From Crenothrix polyspora (GTDB lineage Bacteria; Pseudomonadota; Gammaproteobacteria; Methylococcales; Methylomonadaceae), in the NCBI RefSeq assembly GCF_900163755.1, contig NZ_FUKI01000079.1, positions 1 through 64,000 of the forward strand: 64,000 bases of DNA. The letters run 5' to 3'. Below the pieces are notes generated by a model, which had not been told where the DNA came from, did not search any database, and saw nothing but the letters and a program-made list of their open reading frames with translations. Positions 7,500 through 15,675 of the stretch are shown in pieces (within the stretch, counting starts at the first letter, position 1; every line of letters starts with the position of its first letter). The position numbers were made by a program, and so were the translations under genes.

Positions 7500-7833
7500 C
7501 TGATGTTACGCAGCCCGTAATTTCTGCAACTCTTCATATGCCATCTGGTTGGCTTTGATGAATAGCTTAGTCCGTAGTGCAAAATGGTTGGCCTTGTGTT
7601 TTATCTTCAGACATTCCAGTTTGAATACGGCATAGATCGACATGAAGACATGGTTATTCTGGGTGGTAACAGTGCGGGTCGGTGACTTTGCCAACCCTGC
7701 ATTGGATTTTAATGATTTATGGAACTCCTCGACTTTCCACCGTTTTTGGTAGATCGTGGCGACTTGTTCGCCGTTGCACGCCAAATCACTGCATACCAGA
7801 TTCAATAGGCCGATGCTGCCGTCTTTGGGGTAA
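7500..7833 (-). pseudogene. Truncated DDE transposase (IS end at 7500)
   Basis: A C-terminal transposase fragment of about 110 residues: YPKDGS, then LVCSDLACNGEQVATIYQ and KRWKVEEFHKSLKSN, which holds the catalytic glutamate region of an IS4/IS701-like transposase. The stop lies inside the IS terminal repeat CTGATGTTACGCAG (7500-7513). The upstream part of the gene is cut off at the inverted-repeat element starting at 7834. The same terminal sequence bounds the 94-bp element at 13629-13722. Confidence 0.75.
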
Positions 7834-8189
7834 GTTTAAACAAACGACAGAATTGTTTCATAGGATTTTGAGCAACGACAAGACGTAAACTGTCAGTGTA
7901 TTTACCTTGCCTCTCAGCCGTTGCTGTACTATTCGATGAATACCTGAAATTATGGCTTATTTTGTAATAAAACATATAGGAATATCAGACAGTTTCGTCT
8001 AATTTTATTTATCGGTTAAACGTTCGTTTTTTCTATGCCTTTCGAGTTACTGAGTGATGATGGTAACGGCTTCCCAAAAAACAGCAGGTTAAACATGGTT
8101 AAAATTGGGAAGCTTGAAAGTAGCCTAACGCCACGCCATCTCTAGTTTTTAAAGAAATTCTATGAAACAATTCTGTCGTTTGTTTAAAC
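7834..8189. repeat. 356-bp element with perfect 30-bp inverted repeats
   Basis: The 30 bases at 7834-7863 are the exact reverse complement of 8160-8189. Both tips begin with the palindrome GTTTAAAC. With one mismatch the match extends outward to GGGTA (left) and TACCC (right), giving about 36 bp. The ~296-bp interior has no gene. It looks like a miniature inverted-repeat element, possibly Tn3-derived, that abuts and truncates the transposase at 7500-7833. I see no clean target duplication. Confidence 0.7.
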
Positions 8190-8247
8190 GTACCCATCAC
8201 TTTAGATTTTTCTTTTTCTCGGATTGTTCTTTGCCATTTAAATGCGG

Positions 8248-8290
8248 TTGACTTAATTTCATATTTCTAATATATTGGAAATATGAAATT
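8248..8290 (+). promoter_or_regulatory. arsR promoter and operator palindrome
   Basis: TTGACT (8248-8253) and TATATT (8271-8276) form a promoter with 17-bp spacing. A perfect 13-bp inverted repeat, AATTTCATATTTC (8255-8267) / GAAATATGAAATT (8278-8290), spans the -10 region and the arsR start codon and is the obvious ArsR operator. Transcription would begin within a few bases of the ATG. Confidence 0.75.
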
Positions 8291-8609
8291 AAATATTGCT
8301 GTCAAAGCCTTGGCTGCCATTGCCCAGGAAACCCGTCTTTCTTTGTTCCGATTGCTTGTGCAAACAGGGGAATCAGGTCTTCCGGCAGGGCTAATTGCCA
8401 AGGAGTTAAACATCCCTAATGCCACCTTATCTTTTCACCTAAAAGAATTGTCCAATGCAGGGCTAATTACCGCTCGGCAGGAAAGCCGTTTTATCTACTA
8501 TGCCGCCAATTTCGCAGCCATGAATGAACTGTTAGGCTTTCTCACAGAAAATTGTTGTGCCGGTGCTTCGTGCGGTGTTGAAACGCCTTGTTGCGAAGAA
8601 GGCGCTTAA
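8283..8609 (+). CDS. arsR: ArsR-family arsenic-responsive repressor
   Basis: A 108-residue winged-helix repressor. The recognition helix region is LIAKELNIPNATLSFHLKEL (about 37-56), followed by the wing. The classic CVC metal site of R773 ArsR is missing. Instead there is a C-terminal cysteine cluster (C91, C92, C97, C103, C104), as in the Acidithiobacillus-type ArsR with C-terminal arsenite ligands. The ATG is inside the operator palindrome and has no clear Shine-Dalgarno, so the message may be leaderless. First gene of the arsenic operon. Confidence 0.92.
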   Translation: MKLNIAVKALAAIAQETRLSLFRLLVQTGESGLPAGLIAKELNIPNATLSFHLKELSNAGLITARQESRFIYYAANFAAMNELLGFLTENCCAGASCGVETPCCEEGA

Positions 8610-8642
8610 CCTTTTGATGTTCTTAACAGGAAACCCACTTTC

Positions 8643-9044
8643 ATGAAACGCTTCCATGTCCATCTATCTGTCAGCAACCTTGCTGAAAGCATCGGCTTCT
8701 ACTCGGCTTTATTCGGTACTGGGCCGAGTGTAACGAAACCCGATTATGCAAAATGGATGTTAGATGATCCGCGAATAAATTTTGCGATTTCCGAACGTGG
8801 TGCCAAAGCCGGACTGGATCATTTAGGAATCCAGGTAGATTCAGACAATGAACTGGAAGCGTTGAATCAACAGCTCACCAAGGCCTCCTTACAGGTTGAA
8901 GAACAGAAAGCGGCGGCTTGCTGTTACAGCGAAAGCAATAAATATTGGACGATTGATCCCCAAGGCATTGCCTGGGAAACGTTGAGCGAGCCACCACCGC
9001 AAACGCAAGTGGTGATGGATTCACCCACAGGGCTCCCTCATTAA
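8643..9044 (+). CDS. arsI: ArsI/CadI-type glyoxalase-fold C-As lyase, 3' end replaced by IS
   Basis: A 133-residue vicinal-oxygen-chelate protein. Candidate metal ligands are H5/H7, H60 and E112 (IAWET), and the vicinal cysteine pair C93-C94 (AACCYSES) matches the arsenic-binding pair of ArsI, which cleaves the C-As bond of trivalent organoarsenicals. Residues up to about 128 are native; the last few (TGLPH) are encoded by the left end of ISAs1 at 9028. Before the insertion the frame continued into the arsA half-gene (see 10251). The catalytic domain appears intact. It lies 33 bp after arsR. Confidence 0.88.
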   Translation: MKRFHVHLSVSNLAESIGFYSALFGTGPSVTKPDYAKWMLDDPRINFAISERGAKAGLDHLGIQVDSDNELEALNQQLTKASLQVEEQKAAACCYSESNKYWTIDPQGIAWETLSEPPPQTQVVMDSPTGLPH

Positions 9045-10235
9045 AAATAGCAACCCAACCAACAGGATTTAAGATAATAGCGGCATAAACAATGATCAAG
9101 GATGAGGAAGAAATGGATTTTTTAGATATTTTTGGCCAGCTCGACGATCCCCGGATTGAACGAAAAAAGTTGCATCCGATGCCCGAAATACTACTGCTGA
9201 CGTTATGCGCAGTGATCTGCGGGGCAGAAAGCTGGGATGACATAGAGATGTTTGGCAAATCGAAGTTGATGTTTTTACGCCAGTATCTGCCGTATGAGTC
9301 CGGTGTTCCGAGCGACGACACCTTGCGGCGGTTTTTCCGTGCCATTGATACCACCCAGTTCCAACACCTTTTTATCCAATGGGTTAAGGAATGGCTCAGC
9401 CCTGAAGTGGCGGGCAAGGTGGTGGCGATTGATGGCAAAACGCTACGCGGCAGCCATGAGGGCGGGCAGTCACCCATACACTTAGTGTCAGCCTTTGCCA
9501 GCGAAGCGGGAATCGTATTAGGACAGGTTAAAACCAGTGAGAAATCCAACGAGATCACCGCCATTCCTGAGCTATTGGAATGGTTGGATGTACGCGGTGC
9601 CATCGTCACCATTGATGCCATGGGCTGCCAAAAGGCTATTGCCGAGAAAATCATCGATAAAGGCGGCGATTACTTGTTGGCACTCAAAGGCAATCAAAGC
9701 GGCCTACATGATGATGTGCGCCTGCATTTTGAACAGCCCGCCCCCACGTCGTTGACCCGGATGAGCCACGCAGAAACCATTGATAAAGGTCATGGGCGAA
9801 TTGAAGTCCGGCAGTGCCGATTGAGTACAGACATTGAATGGCTCAAGGAGCGCCATCCTGAGTGGAAAAATTTAAGCAGTATTATCGCGATTGACAGTGA
9901 GCGGCTCATCGGCGACACGACAACCCGGGAAACCCGATACTTTATTAGCAGCTCGCAGGCACCGGCAGCTCGGATGCTGGCCGCCGTGCGTTTGCACTGG
10001 GGCATAGAAAACCAGCTCCATTGGGTACTGGACATGTCGTTCGGTGAAGACCAAAGCCGCATACGCAAAGACAATGCCCCCGCCAATGTCGCCATTATCC
10101 GCCATGCGGCCTTGAACATGATCAGGCAAGCTCCAAAGAAACGCATGAGTGTCAAACGTATGCGCAAGGCGGCTGGTTGGGATGACTCTCTTTTAACCGA
10201 GGTTTTGGCTCAGGTATTTTAATGAGGTAGCCCTG
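9028..10235. mobile_element. ISAs1-family insertion sequence
   Basis: A 1208-bp element with ends CAGGGCTCCCTCATT (9028-9042) and AATGAGGTAGCCCTG (10221-10235), which are inverted repeats with one mismatch. A 10-bp duplication GATTCACCCA flanks it (9018-9027 and 10236-10245). The intact transposase and perfect duplication suggest a recent insertion. It splits the arsenic operon. Confidence 0.93.
9113..10222 (+). CDS. ISAs1-family DDE transposase
   Basis: A 369-residue transposase (H-repeat-associated type). The N-terminus MDFLDIFGQLDDPRIERKK is the usual family start, and ATG 9113 has a GAGGAAG just upstream, so I prefer it to an earlier ATG at 9092. Catalytic motifs: AIDGKTLRGS (first D), IVTIDAMGCQ (second D), and WGIENQLHWVLDMSFGED near the C-terminus with the glutamate. 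Length and motifs are complete, so the element is probably active. Confidence 0.93.
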   Translation: MDFLDIFGQLDDPRIERKKLHPMPEILLLTLCAVICGAESWDDIEMFGKSKLMFLRQYLPYESGVPSDDTLRRFFRAIDTTQFQHLFIQWVKEWLSPEVAGKVVAIDGKTLRGSHEGGQSPIHLVSAFASEAGIVLGQVKTSEKSNEITAIPELLEWLDVRGAIVTIDAMGCQKAIAEKIIDKGGDYLLALKGNQSGLHDDVRLHFEQPAPTSLTRMSHAETIDKGHGRIEVRQCRLSTDIEWLKERHPEWKNLSSIIAIDSERLIGDTTTRETRYFISSSQAPAARMLAAVRLHWGIENQLHWVLDMSFGEDQSRIRKDNAPANVAIIRHAALNMIRQAPKKRMSVKRMRKAAGWDDSLLTEVLAQVF

Positions 10236-10250
10236 GATTCACCCATTGAA

Positions 10251-11087
10251 TTGAACGCGCCTACTTTGTCTGAATTGGTTGATGGCATCGCGGCGGATGG
10301 GCACGGCTTGGTGATGTTAATGGGCAAAGGCGGCGTGGGTAAAACGACATTAGCCGCCGCCATTGCGGTGGAATTGGCGCACCGTGGCTTGCCAGTGCAT
10401 TTGACCACTTCAGACCCGGCAGCGCATTTAACTGAAACTTTGAATGGCGCTTTGGATAATCTAACCGTCAGTCGCATAGACCCACACGCCGAGACGGAAC
10501 GCTACCGTCAACACGTTTTAGAAACTAAAGGTGCAAAACTGGATGCCCAAGGTCGCGCGTTGTTGGAAGAAGATTTGCGTTCACCTTGCACCGAAGAAAT
10601 TGCGGTATTTCAAGCCTTTTCGCGCATTATTCGTGAAGCAGGCAAAAAATTTGTGGTGATGGACACCGCACCTACCGGACACACGTTATTGCTGCTTGAT
10701 GCAACAGGCGCGTATCACCGTGAAGTCGAACGCCAAATGAGCAGCGGCCTACATTACCTAACCCCGATGATGCAGTTGCAAGACCCGAAACGAACCAAAG
10801 TGTTACTGGTAACGCTGGCTGAAACTACGCCAGTTTTAGAAGCGGCAAACTTGCAAGTCGATTTGCGTCGCGCTGGAATTGAGCCTTGGGCTTGGATTAT
10901 CAATAACAGCGTGGCATTAGCCCAACCTCATTCGCCATTATTACGTCAGCGGGCTTTAAACGAACTCGACAAAATCGCGTCAGTGGCCGACGGCTATTCC
11001 CAACGCTACGCCGTCGTTCCGTTGCTTAAAAAAGAACCTGTTGGCATTGATTGCTTGCTGGAATTATCGGGTTACGGCGTAGATTGA
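10251..11087 (+). CDS. arsA: Half-length ArsA arsenite-pump ATPase (C-terminal half only)
   Basis: A 278-residue frame from a TTG at 10251. It matches the second half (A2) of ArsA: P-loop GKGGVGKTT near residues 25-33, LTTSDPAAHLTETL, EEDLRSPCTEEIAVFQAFSR with its cysteine, and the signature DTAPTGHTLLLLDATGAYH. Full ArsA (~580 residues) has two such halves; the first is absent. There is no native start or Shine-Dalgarno: the frame is open upstream through the IS target duplication and joins the arsI frame exactly. It was therefore part of an arsI-arsA fusion before ISAs1 inserted. It may now be silent or translated inefficiently. Confidence 0.8.
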   Translation: MNAPTLSELVDGIAADGHGLVMLMGKGGVGKTTLAAAIAVELAHRGLPVHLTTSDPAAHLTETLNGALDNLTVSRIDPHAETERYRQHVLETKGAKLDAQGRALLEEDLRSPCTEEIAVFQAFSRIIREAGKKFVVMDTAPTGHTLLLLDATGAYHREVERQMSSGLHYLTPMMQLQDPKRTKVLLVTLAETTPVLEAANLQVDLRRAGIEPWAWIINNSVALAQPHSPLLRQRALNELDKIASVADGYSQRYAVVPLLKKEPVGIDCLLELSGYGVD

Positions 11088-11211
11088 AACGCTCAGAAAG
11101 CGTTATTAACTGATTACAACCCAAAGGAAAATCTATGAAAAATAAGCGCATCAGCTTAATGGTGTCTCATTTAAAGTTGCTAAAGAAACCCTACAAGCTG
11201 GTTATAATCTT

Positions 11212-11589
11212 TTGAGTGTCGCCGAATTGAAACAGATGATTGATGTTAAAGAAGACTTTGTGCTTATCGATGCGCACCCTACAGAGGAATACAATCTGGC
11301 ATACATTGATGGCGCACGGCATTTCGGTTTTCAATCCAATCATTTGGGGAATTGGGAAAAGGACGTGGCAATGCCTAATAATCCTACGAAAGAGGATTAT
11401 CGTGCCGTACTAGGGAGTGATAAAAACAAGAAAATCGTTATTTATTGCGGTCTTACTAAGTGCGGCCGCTCACATAATGCTGCCTCTTGGGCAAAAAAAC
11501 TCGGCTATACCAATTTGTATCGTATGCCAGGCGGTATTTCCGCATGGATAGACGCAGGTTATTCTTACAAAACTAATCTGAATAAATAA
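11212..11589 (+). CDS. Rhodanese-like protein, 5' end damaged
   Basis: A rhodanese-domain protein of about 125 residues from this TTG. Key parts are FVLIDAHPTEEYNLAYIDGA, IVIYCGLTKCGRSHNAA (active-site loop cysteine) and a typical C-terminal MPGGISAWIDAG. The frame extends upstream through FKVAKETLQAGYNLL to a stop at 11143. The natural start appears to be the ATG at 11135 (AAAGGAAA upstream), which is in another frame. Most of a signal peptide seems to have been deleted out of frame. The domain may be intact, but export is probably lost. Position between arsA and acr3 suggests an arsenic/sulfur role. Confidence 0.75.
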   Translation: MSVAELKQMIDVKEDFVLIDAHPTEEYNLAYIDGARHFGFQSNHLGNWEKDVAMPNNPTKEDYRAVLGSDKNKKIVIYCGLTKCGRSHNAASWAKKLGYTNLYRMPGGISAWIDAGYSYKTNLNK

Positions 11590-11652
11590 CTCGTAAACGA
11601 AATAAAGTTTGCCCATCATTAAGATGGGCATTAATTCGCTAAATAGGTTGTT

Positions 11653-12723
11653 ATGTCCGAAAGAAAAAAATTAAGGTTTTTAGATCGTTTTTTAACGTTG
11701 TGGATTTTTCTAGCGATGGCGTTTGGTGTAGGTTTGGGTTATTTTTTGCCCGAAAGTAGCGCGTTTTTTAATTCGTTTTCCAGTGGCACCACCAATATTC
11801 CCTTAGCAATCGGGCTAATTTTGATGATGTACCCGCCGTTGGCAAAAGTGAATTACAGCAAGATCGGCACGGTGTTTTCCAATCTCAAACTCATTGGCGT
11901 AACCTTGTTTTTGATTTGGGTTATTGCGCCCTTGGTGATGTTTTCGTTGGCGATTATTTTCCTGAAAAATCAGCCTGAATACATGATGGGTTTGATGCTG
12001 ATTGGTATTGCCCCTTGTATTGCGATGGTGATTGTATGGAGTGAACTTGCAGGCGGCAATAGGGAATACACCGCTGGCTTGGTCGCTATCAACAGCATTC
12101 TGCAAGTATTGTTTTACAGTGTTTATGCCTATATTTTTATTACTTGGTTGCCGCCGTTATTGGGTTTAAAGGGTTTTGAAGTTGATATTACTATTCGTCA
12201 AATTGCCCAAAGCGTGGCTATTTATTTAGGCATTCCGTTTGTTGCGGGTATCTTGAGCCGCTTTGCTTTAATTAAATGGAAAGGCGAGGCGTGGTACGAA
12301 CAAGTTTATCTACCGCGTATTTCGCCCATTACATTAATAGCGCTGTTATTTACCATCGTGTTGATGTTCAGCTTGAAAGGCCAATTGATTGTCGCAATCC
12401 CATTAGATGTGTTGCAAATTGCGCTACCGTTAGCCATTTATTTCGCTGTTATGTTTTTCAGCAGCTTTGGCTTGGCGTACTATTTTGAAAAAGACTACGC
12501 CAAAAATGTATCCGTTGCTTTCACTGCTGCCGGAAATAATTTTGAACTTGCCATTGCGGTAGCCATTGGTGTGTTTGGCATTAACAGTGGCCAGGCGTTT
12601 GCGGGGGTTATTGGCCCTCTTATTGAAGTACCGGCATTAATTTTATTGGTTAATGTCGCTTATTGGTTTAAAACGAAGTTTTATTCGACGCAAATCTCAA
12701 ACTATCGGGTCACGAAGCGGTAA
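11653..12723 (+). CDS. acr3: Acr3-family arsenite efflux permease
   Basis: A 356-residue inner-membrane protein with about ten hydrophobic helices. The family signature [18 protein letters not shown] contains the conserved cysteine (C122) that binds arsenite, and the C-terminal [20 protein letters not shown] and [13 protein letters not shown] carry the conserved asparagine and glutamate. It exports arsenite on its own using the proton gradient, so the damaged arsA need not abolish resistance. It is 63 bp downstream of the rhodanese gene in the same operon. Confidence 0.94.
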   Translation: MSERKKLRFLDRFLTLWIFLAMAFGVGLGYFLPESSAFFNSFSSGTTNIPLAIGLILMMYPPLAKVNYSKIGTVFSNLKLIGVTLFLIWVIAPLVMFSLAIIFLKNQPEYMMGLMLIGIAPCIAMVIVWSELAGGNREYTAGLVAINSILQVLFYSVYAYIFITWLPPLLGLKGFEVDITIRQIAQSVAIYLGIPFVAGILSRFALIKWKGEAWYEQVYLPRISPITLIALLFTIVLMFSLKGQLIVAIPLDVLQIALPLAIYFAVMFFSSFGLAYYFEKDYAKNVSVAFTAAGNNFELAIAVAIGVFGINSGQAFAGVIGPLIEVPALILLVNVAYWFKTKFYSTQISNYRVTKR

Positions 12724-12725
12724 TT

Positions 12726-12950
12726 GTGGCGTTTAACGTATGGGTGTCAACGCTGGGTTTTTGGTTAACACGCTCAAGGAAGATTGGGGGGCACGATTGG
12801 GAACTGGAACAGCAAGTACCCGTTAAGAAAAAACCGTTGGAACTGTGGCAACAGAACGGTTTTGCCAGTGAAAAAGAGTACAACAATTTCATGTACCGTA
12901 AGCAAATGGAAAAATACGGCAAATTTGAAGAATGCGGCTTGGCCGTATAA
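12726..12950 (+). CDS. Small hypothetical protein after acr3
   Basis: A 74-residue frame that begins with a GTG three bases after the acr3 stop. The C-terminal half is hydrophilic (EKEYNNFMYRKQMEKYGKFEECGLAV) and the N-terminus is mildly hydrophobic. I recognise no domain. It may be a translationally coupled end gene of the arsenic operon or the remnant of a longer gene. Confidence 0.4.
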   Translation: MAFNVWVSTLGFWLTRSRKIGGHDWELEQQVPVKKKPLELWQQNGFASEKEYNNFMYRKQMEKYGKFEECGLAV

Positions 12951-13048
12951 TTAGCTTTTTGATTTTTAATTCAATCTGTTGTTTATTGTTTGCGGTTTTT
13001 TAATCAATGTGAGTATAATCGATTAACTTTTATTTGAAATGAATCGCC

Positions 13049-13291
13049 ATGAATAGCCGTGTTGTTACTGCCCATATCCCTGTTGACCTTGCCGAGCAAG
13101 TTGACTTGCTGTCTACACGGCTCGACCGCCCAAAAGGTTGGATCGTCCGACAGGCATTGACTTCCTGGGTTGCATTGGAAGCCAAACGCCATCAGCTCAC
13201 GCTGGAAGGTTTGGCCGATGTGGATGCGGGTCGCGTGGTTGATCATGCGTCTGTTGCAGCTTGGGCTGAAAGCCTCGATCATTCGGGGTAA
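13049..13291 (+). CDS. RHH-family antitoxin (ParD/CopG-like)
   Basis: An 80-residue protein with an N-terminal ribbon-helix-helix (VTAHIPVDLAEQVDLLSTRL, then KGWIVRQALTSWV) and a C-terminal tail expected to wrap the toxin. A TATAAT at 13014-13019, with a TTGCGG 18 bases upstream, is a plausible promoter. The stop overlaps the start of the next gene by one base (TAATG), the usual toxin-antitoxin coupling. It probably represses its own promoter and stabilises the element. Confidence 0.88.
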   Translation: MNSRVVTAHIPVDLAEQVDLLSTRLDRPKGWIVRQALTSWVALEAKRHQLTLEGLADVDAGRVVDHASVAAWAESLDHSG

Positions 13292-13572
13292 TGCCTTTGG
13301 TTCTCCAGTGGACAACGAGTGCCAACCGTGATTTGGTTCGCCTTCATGCCTTTCTTCATCCGGCCAACCCACGTACTGCGGCCAAAATCGTACAAAAGTT
13401 GGTGGCTTCCGCTGAACAACTTCGTACCTATCCTCAGCTGGGTGAGCGGCTTACTGAATTTGAACCACACGAGGTGAGGCGCTTGGTTGTCGGTGACTAT
13501 GAGCTGCGCTACGAGGTGGTGGAGACACTCATTACGGTTTTGCGCCTTTGGCACGGCAGGGAAGATAGGTAA
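13291..13572 (+). CDS. parE: ParE/RelE-superfamily toxin
   Basis: A 93-residue basic protein of the RelE/ParE fold: LQWTTSANRDLVRLHAFLHPANP, AAKIVQKLVASAEQLRTYPQLGER, then VRRLVVGDYELRYEVVETLITVLRLWHGRE. The C-terminal RLWHGRED matches the ParE branch, whose members usually target DNA gyrase. It is translationally coupled to the antitoxin. ParE is favoured over RelE because the typical RelE mRNase residues are not obvious. Confidence 0.88.
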   Translation: MPLVLQWTTSANRDLVRLHAFLHPANPRTAAKIVQKLVASAEQLRTYPQLGERLTEFEPHEVRRLVVGDYELRYEVVETLITVLRLWHGREDR

Positions 13573-13628
13573 ACCTAACGGGTTTTTAAATATTTTTATA
13601 GCTAATAAGCTAATAAATTTATTATTTA

Positions 13629-13722
13629 CTGATGTTACGCACCAATTTTTAAAAATCAATAAGTTACGAATTTTTGAATTTGCTACAGCCATTGATTCTT
13701 CTGACCGACTGCGTAACATCAG
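13629..13722. repeat. 94-bp MITE with IS-derived ends
   Basis: CTGATGTTACGCA (13629-13641) and TGCGTAACATCAG (13710-13722) are perfect 13-bp inverted repeats. They are flanked by a 7-bp duplication TTATTTA (13622-13628 and 13723-13729). The ends match the terminal repeat of the truncated IS at 7500, so it is probably a non-autonomous derivative of that IS. Confidence 0.8.
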
Positions 13723-13918
13723 TTATTTATATATTGCTGTACGCTTTTTGTTGAAACATTGAGAGGGTTAAATTGAGCACTCAATGAGTAACTACTTAGC
13801 GCTTTGCAAAATGGCTATAATCAATTTATTCCAAGTGATTACAGTAATTTGTTAACCAATTATGTTAATTGTAAAAGAATGCTGCCAACGATTTATCTAG
13901 TGGTGTATTATTAGGCAA
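13723..13918. other. Intergenic region before the czc-type operon
   Basis: About 200 bases of AT-rich sequence between the MITE and the metal operon. I see no gene. It should hold the promoter for the metal genes, but I cannot pick a convincing -35/-10 pair. Confidence 0.4.
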
Positions 13919-14365
13919 ATGGATATTCTACGAAACTGCAAAACTTGGCTCTCTTTTGTACTGATACTAACAGTTCTGACCCATTTTGGTTTTGGTCATC
14001 AGGATGTTTCACCGTTTGTGCTGTGTTTTGGTGCAGACGGTCATGTTGCGGTAGAACGCGTTGCACAAGAACAGCATGACAAGGCTAAAGTTTCATTTAA
14101 AAGCGAAGCCAAAACCTATTTTGCTAACAGTAATTCACCCTGCTTCTCGCCCTGTGCCGATATTCCTTTGGACGGCGATGCTCACACGCCACTGCCTTTA
14201 GATGTGTCAAAAATAGCGTTTGATATAGGATTTTTACCGCTATTTTTCTTAATTTCACTGGTTCTGTATTCTCCCAGGCTGATAACCAGGCAGCCGTTCT
14301 TTTTTGCCCCGCTGTTTACCGATTCACGGTTGTTGGCTTTACGCAGCACCGTTCTTTTGATTTAA
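13919..14365 (+). CDS. Hypothetical membrane protein upstream of CzcBA-type pump
   Basis: A 148-residue protein with an N-terminal hydrophobic segment (WLSFVLILTVLTHFGFG), a middle region with FVLCFGADGHVAVE and cysteine pairs (SPCFSPCADIP), and a C-terminal membrane helix (FLPLFFLISLVLY). No catalytic domain is visible. Proteins of this shape often precede heavy-metal RND operons and are assumed to be periplasmic/membrane accessory factors. The gene at 22119 has a comparable position and architecture before the second pump but little sequence similarity. Confidence 0.7.
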   Translation: MDILRNCKTWLSFVLILTVLTHFGFGHQDVSPFVLCFGADGHVAVERVAQEQHDKAKVSFKSEAKTYFANSNSPCFSPCADIPLDGDAHTPLPLDVSKIAFDIGFLPLFFLISLVLYSPRLITRQPFFFAPLFTDSRLLALRSTVLLI

Positions 14366-14447
14366 CGCCCTCTCCCTAGCCCGTATTAACCCAGCCCAAT
14401 TGTTTTGGGCTGCTATGCGTTTTATTTATGCTGTGGAGAAAATTAAT

Positions 14448-15665
14448 ATGTTTTCAAATGCGATTAGCCGTAAACAATGGCTAGCTATTGCCCTGATTAT
14501 CATCGTGGGGGTGATATTAAGTCTTTTTATTCTTAGGATTGACAAAGCCATGCCAGAAGGCGAACCAAGCCAAGCGGAAACCCAAACACCTACCGAACCA
14601 AACCATGATGAGCTTCCTGCAAAACAAGAGGGCAAAATTGCGCTGACTGATGAACAAATCAAAGAAACTGGCATCACAACGCAAACCGCAGATGCAGCAC
14701 ACATCAAAAGCGTTGTAACGCTTCCTGGTGAAATTCGCTTTAATGAAGATAAAACCGCTCATGTTGTACCCCGTCTCGGCGGTGTGGTTGAAAGTGTTTC
14801 TGCCAACCTGGGGCAACAGGTTAAAAAAGGTCAACTCTTAGCCGTTATCGCCAGCACGGGACTCACCGACTATCGTAGCGATTTGCTTTCTACCCAGAAG
14901 CGGTTGGACTTGGCGCGGGTCACTTATCAACGGCAAAAGATGTTATCAGATGAAGGTGTTTTAGCGAAAAAAGACTACCTGCAAGCTCAAGAAGCTCTAC
15001 GAGAAGCGGAAATTGCTGTGCATAACGCCCAACAAAAATTAATCGCGTTAGGCACAAATCCAAAGGCAGTGACTCAAGCCGTCGAACTAAACCGCTATGA
15101 AATCCGCGCCCCGTTTGACGGCATGATTGTTGAAAAACATATCGCGTTGGGGGAGGCGGTTAAGGAAGATGCCAGTATCTTTATGATTTCCGACCTATCG
15201 TCAGTTTGGGCAGAAATCATGGTTTCCGCCAAAGACCTTAATCTGGTTAAAGTGGGAGAAAAAGTCACGATTAACGCCACCGCGCTTGATTCTTCAGCAA
15301 TCGGTACGGTGTCGTATGTAGGCGCACTGATGGGCGAGCAAACCCGCACAGCTAAAGCTCGCGTAACGCTGGCTAATCCTCAAATGGTGTGGCGACCTGG
15401 CTTGTTTATTTCAGTTGACGTGGCTGCCAAAGAAATTGAAGTCCCCATCACGGTCTTCTCCGATGCTATCCAAACGATTAATGACAAGCCTGTTGTTTTT
15501 ATTCGCGTATCCGATGGATTTATTGCTCAGGAGGTTAAAACGGGTTTGTCTGATGGCAAAGTTACCCAAATCTTGGCAGGGCTTAAATCAGGAACACCCT
15601 ACGCTGTAAACGGCAGCTTTGTTCTTAAGGCAGAACACGGCAAAAGTAGCGTTGAAGAGGATTGA
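14448..15665 (+). CDS. czcB: RND efflux periplasmic adaptor (CzcB-like)
   Basis: A 405-residue membrane-fusion protein: N-terminal anchor (about 9-28), lipoyl/barrel-sandwich halves (VVPRLGGVVESVSANLGQQV and YEIRAPFDGMIVEKHIALGE), a coiled-coil hairpin between them, and C-terminal beta-barrel domains. I chose ATG 14448 because GGAG at 14435-14438 is well placed; the frame is open further upstream but without a ribosome site. It links the CzcA-type pump to an outer-membrane channel. No outer-membrane gene precedes it; the only one in the window is at 22656. Confidence 0.9.
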   Translation: MFSNAISRKQWLAIALIIIVGVILSLFILRIDKAMPEGEPSQAETQTPTEPNHDELPAKQEGKIALTDEQIKETGITTQTADAAHIKSVVTLPGEIRFNEDKTAHVVPRLGGVVESVSANLGQQVKKGQLLAVIASTGLTDYRSDLLSTQKRLDLARVTYQRQKMLSDEGVLAKKDYLQAQEALREAEIAVHNAQQKLIALGTNPKAVTQAVELNRYEIRAPFDGMIVEKHIALGEAVKEDASIFMISDLSSVWAEIMVSAKDLNLVKVGEKVTINATALDSSAIGTVSYVGALMGEQTRTAKARVTLANPQMVWRPGLFISVDVAAKEIEVPITVFSDAIQTINDKPVVFIRVSDGFIAQEVKTGLSDGKVTQILAGLKSGTPYAVNGSFVLKAEHGKSSVEED

Positions 15666-15675
15666 GGATTTTACG

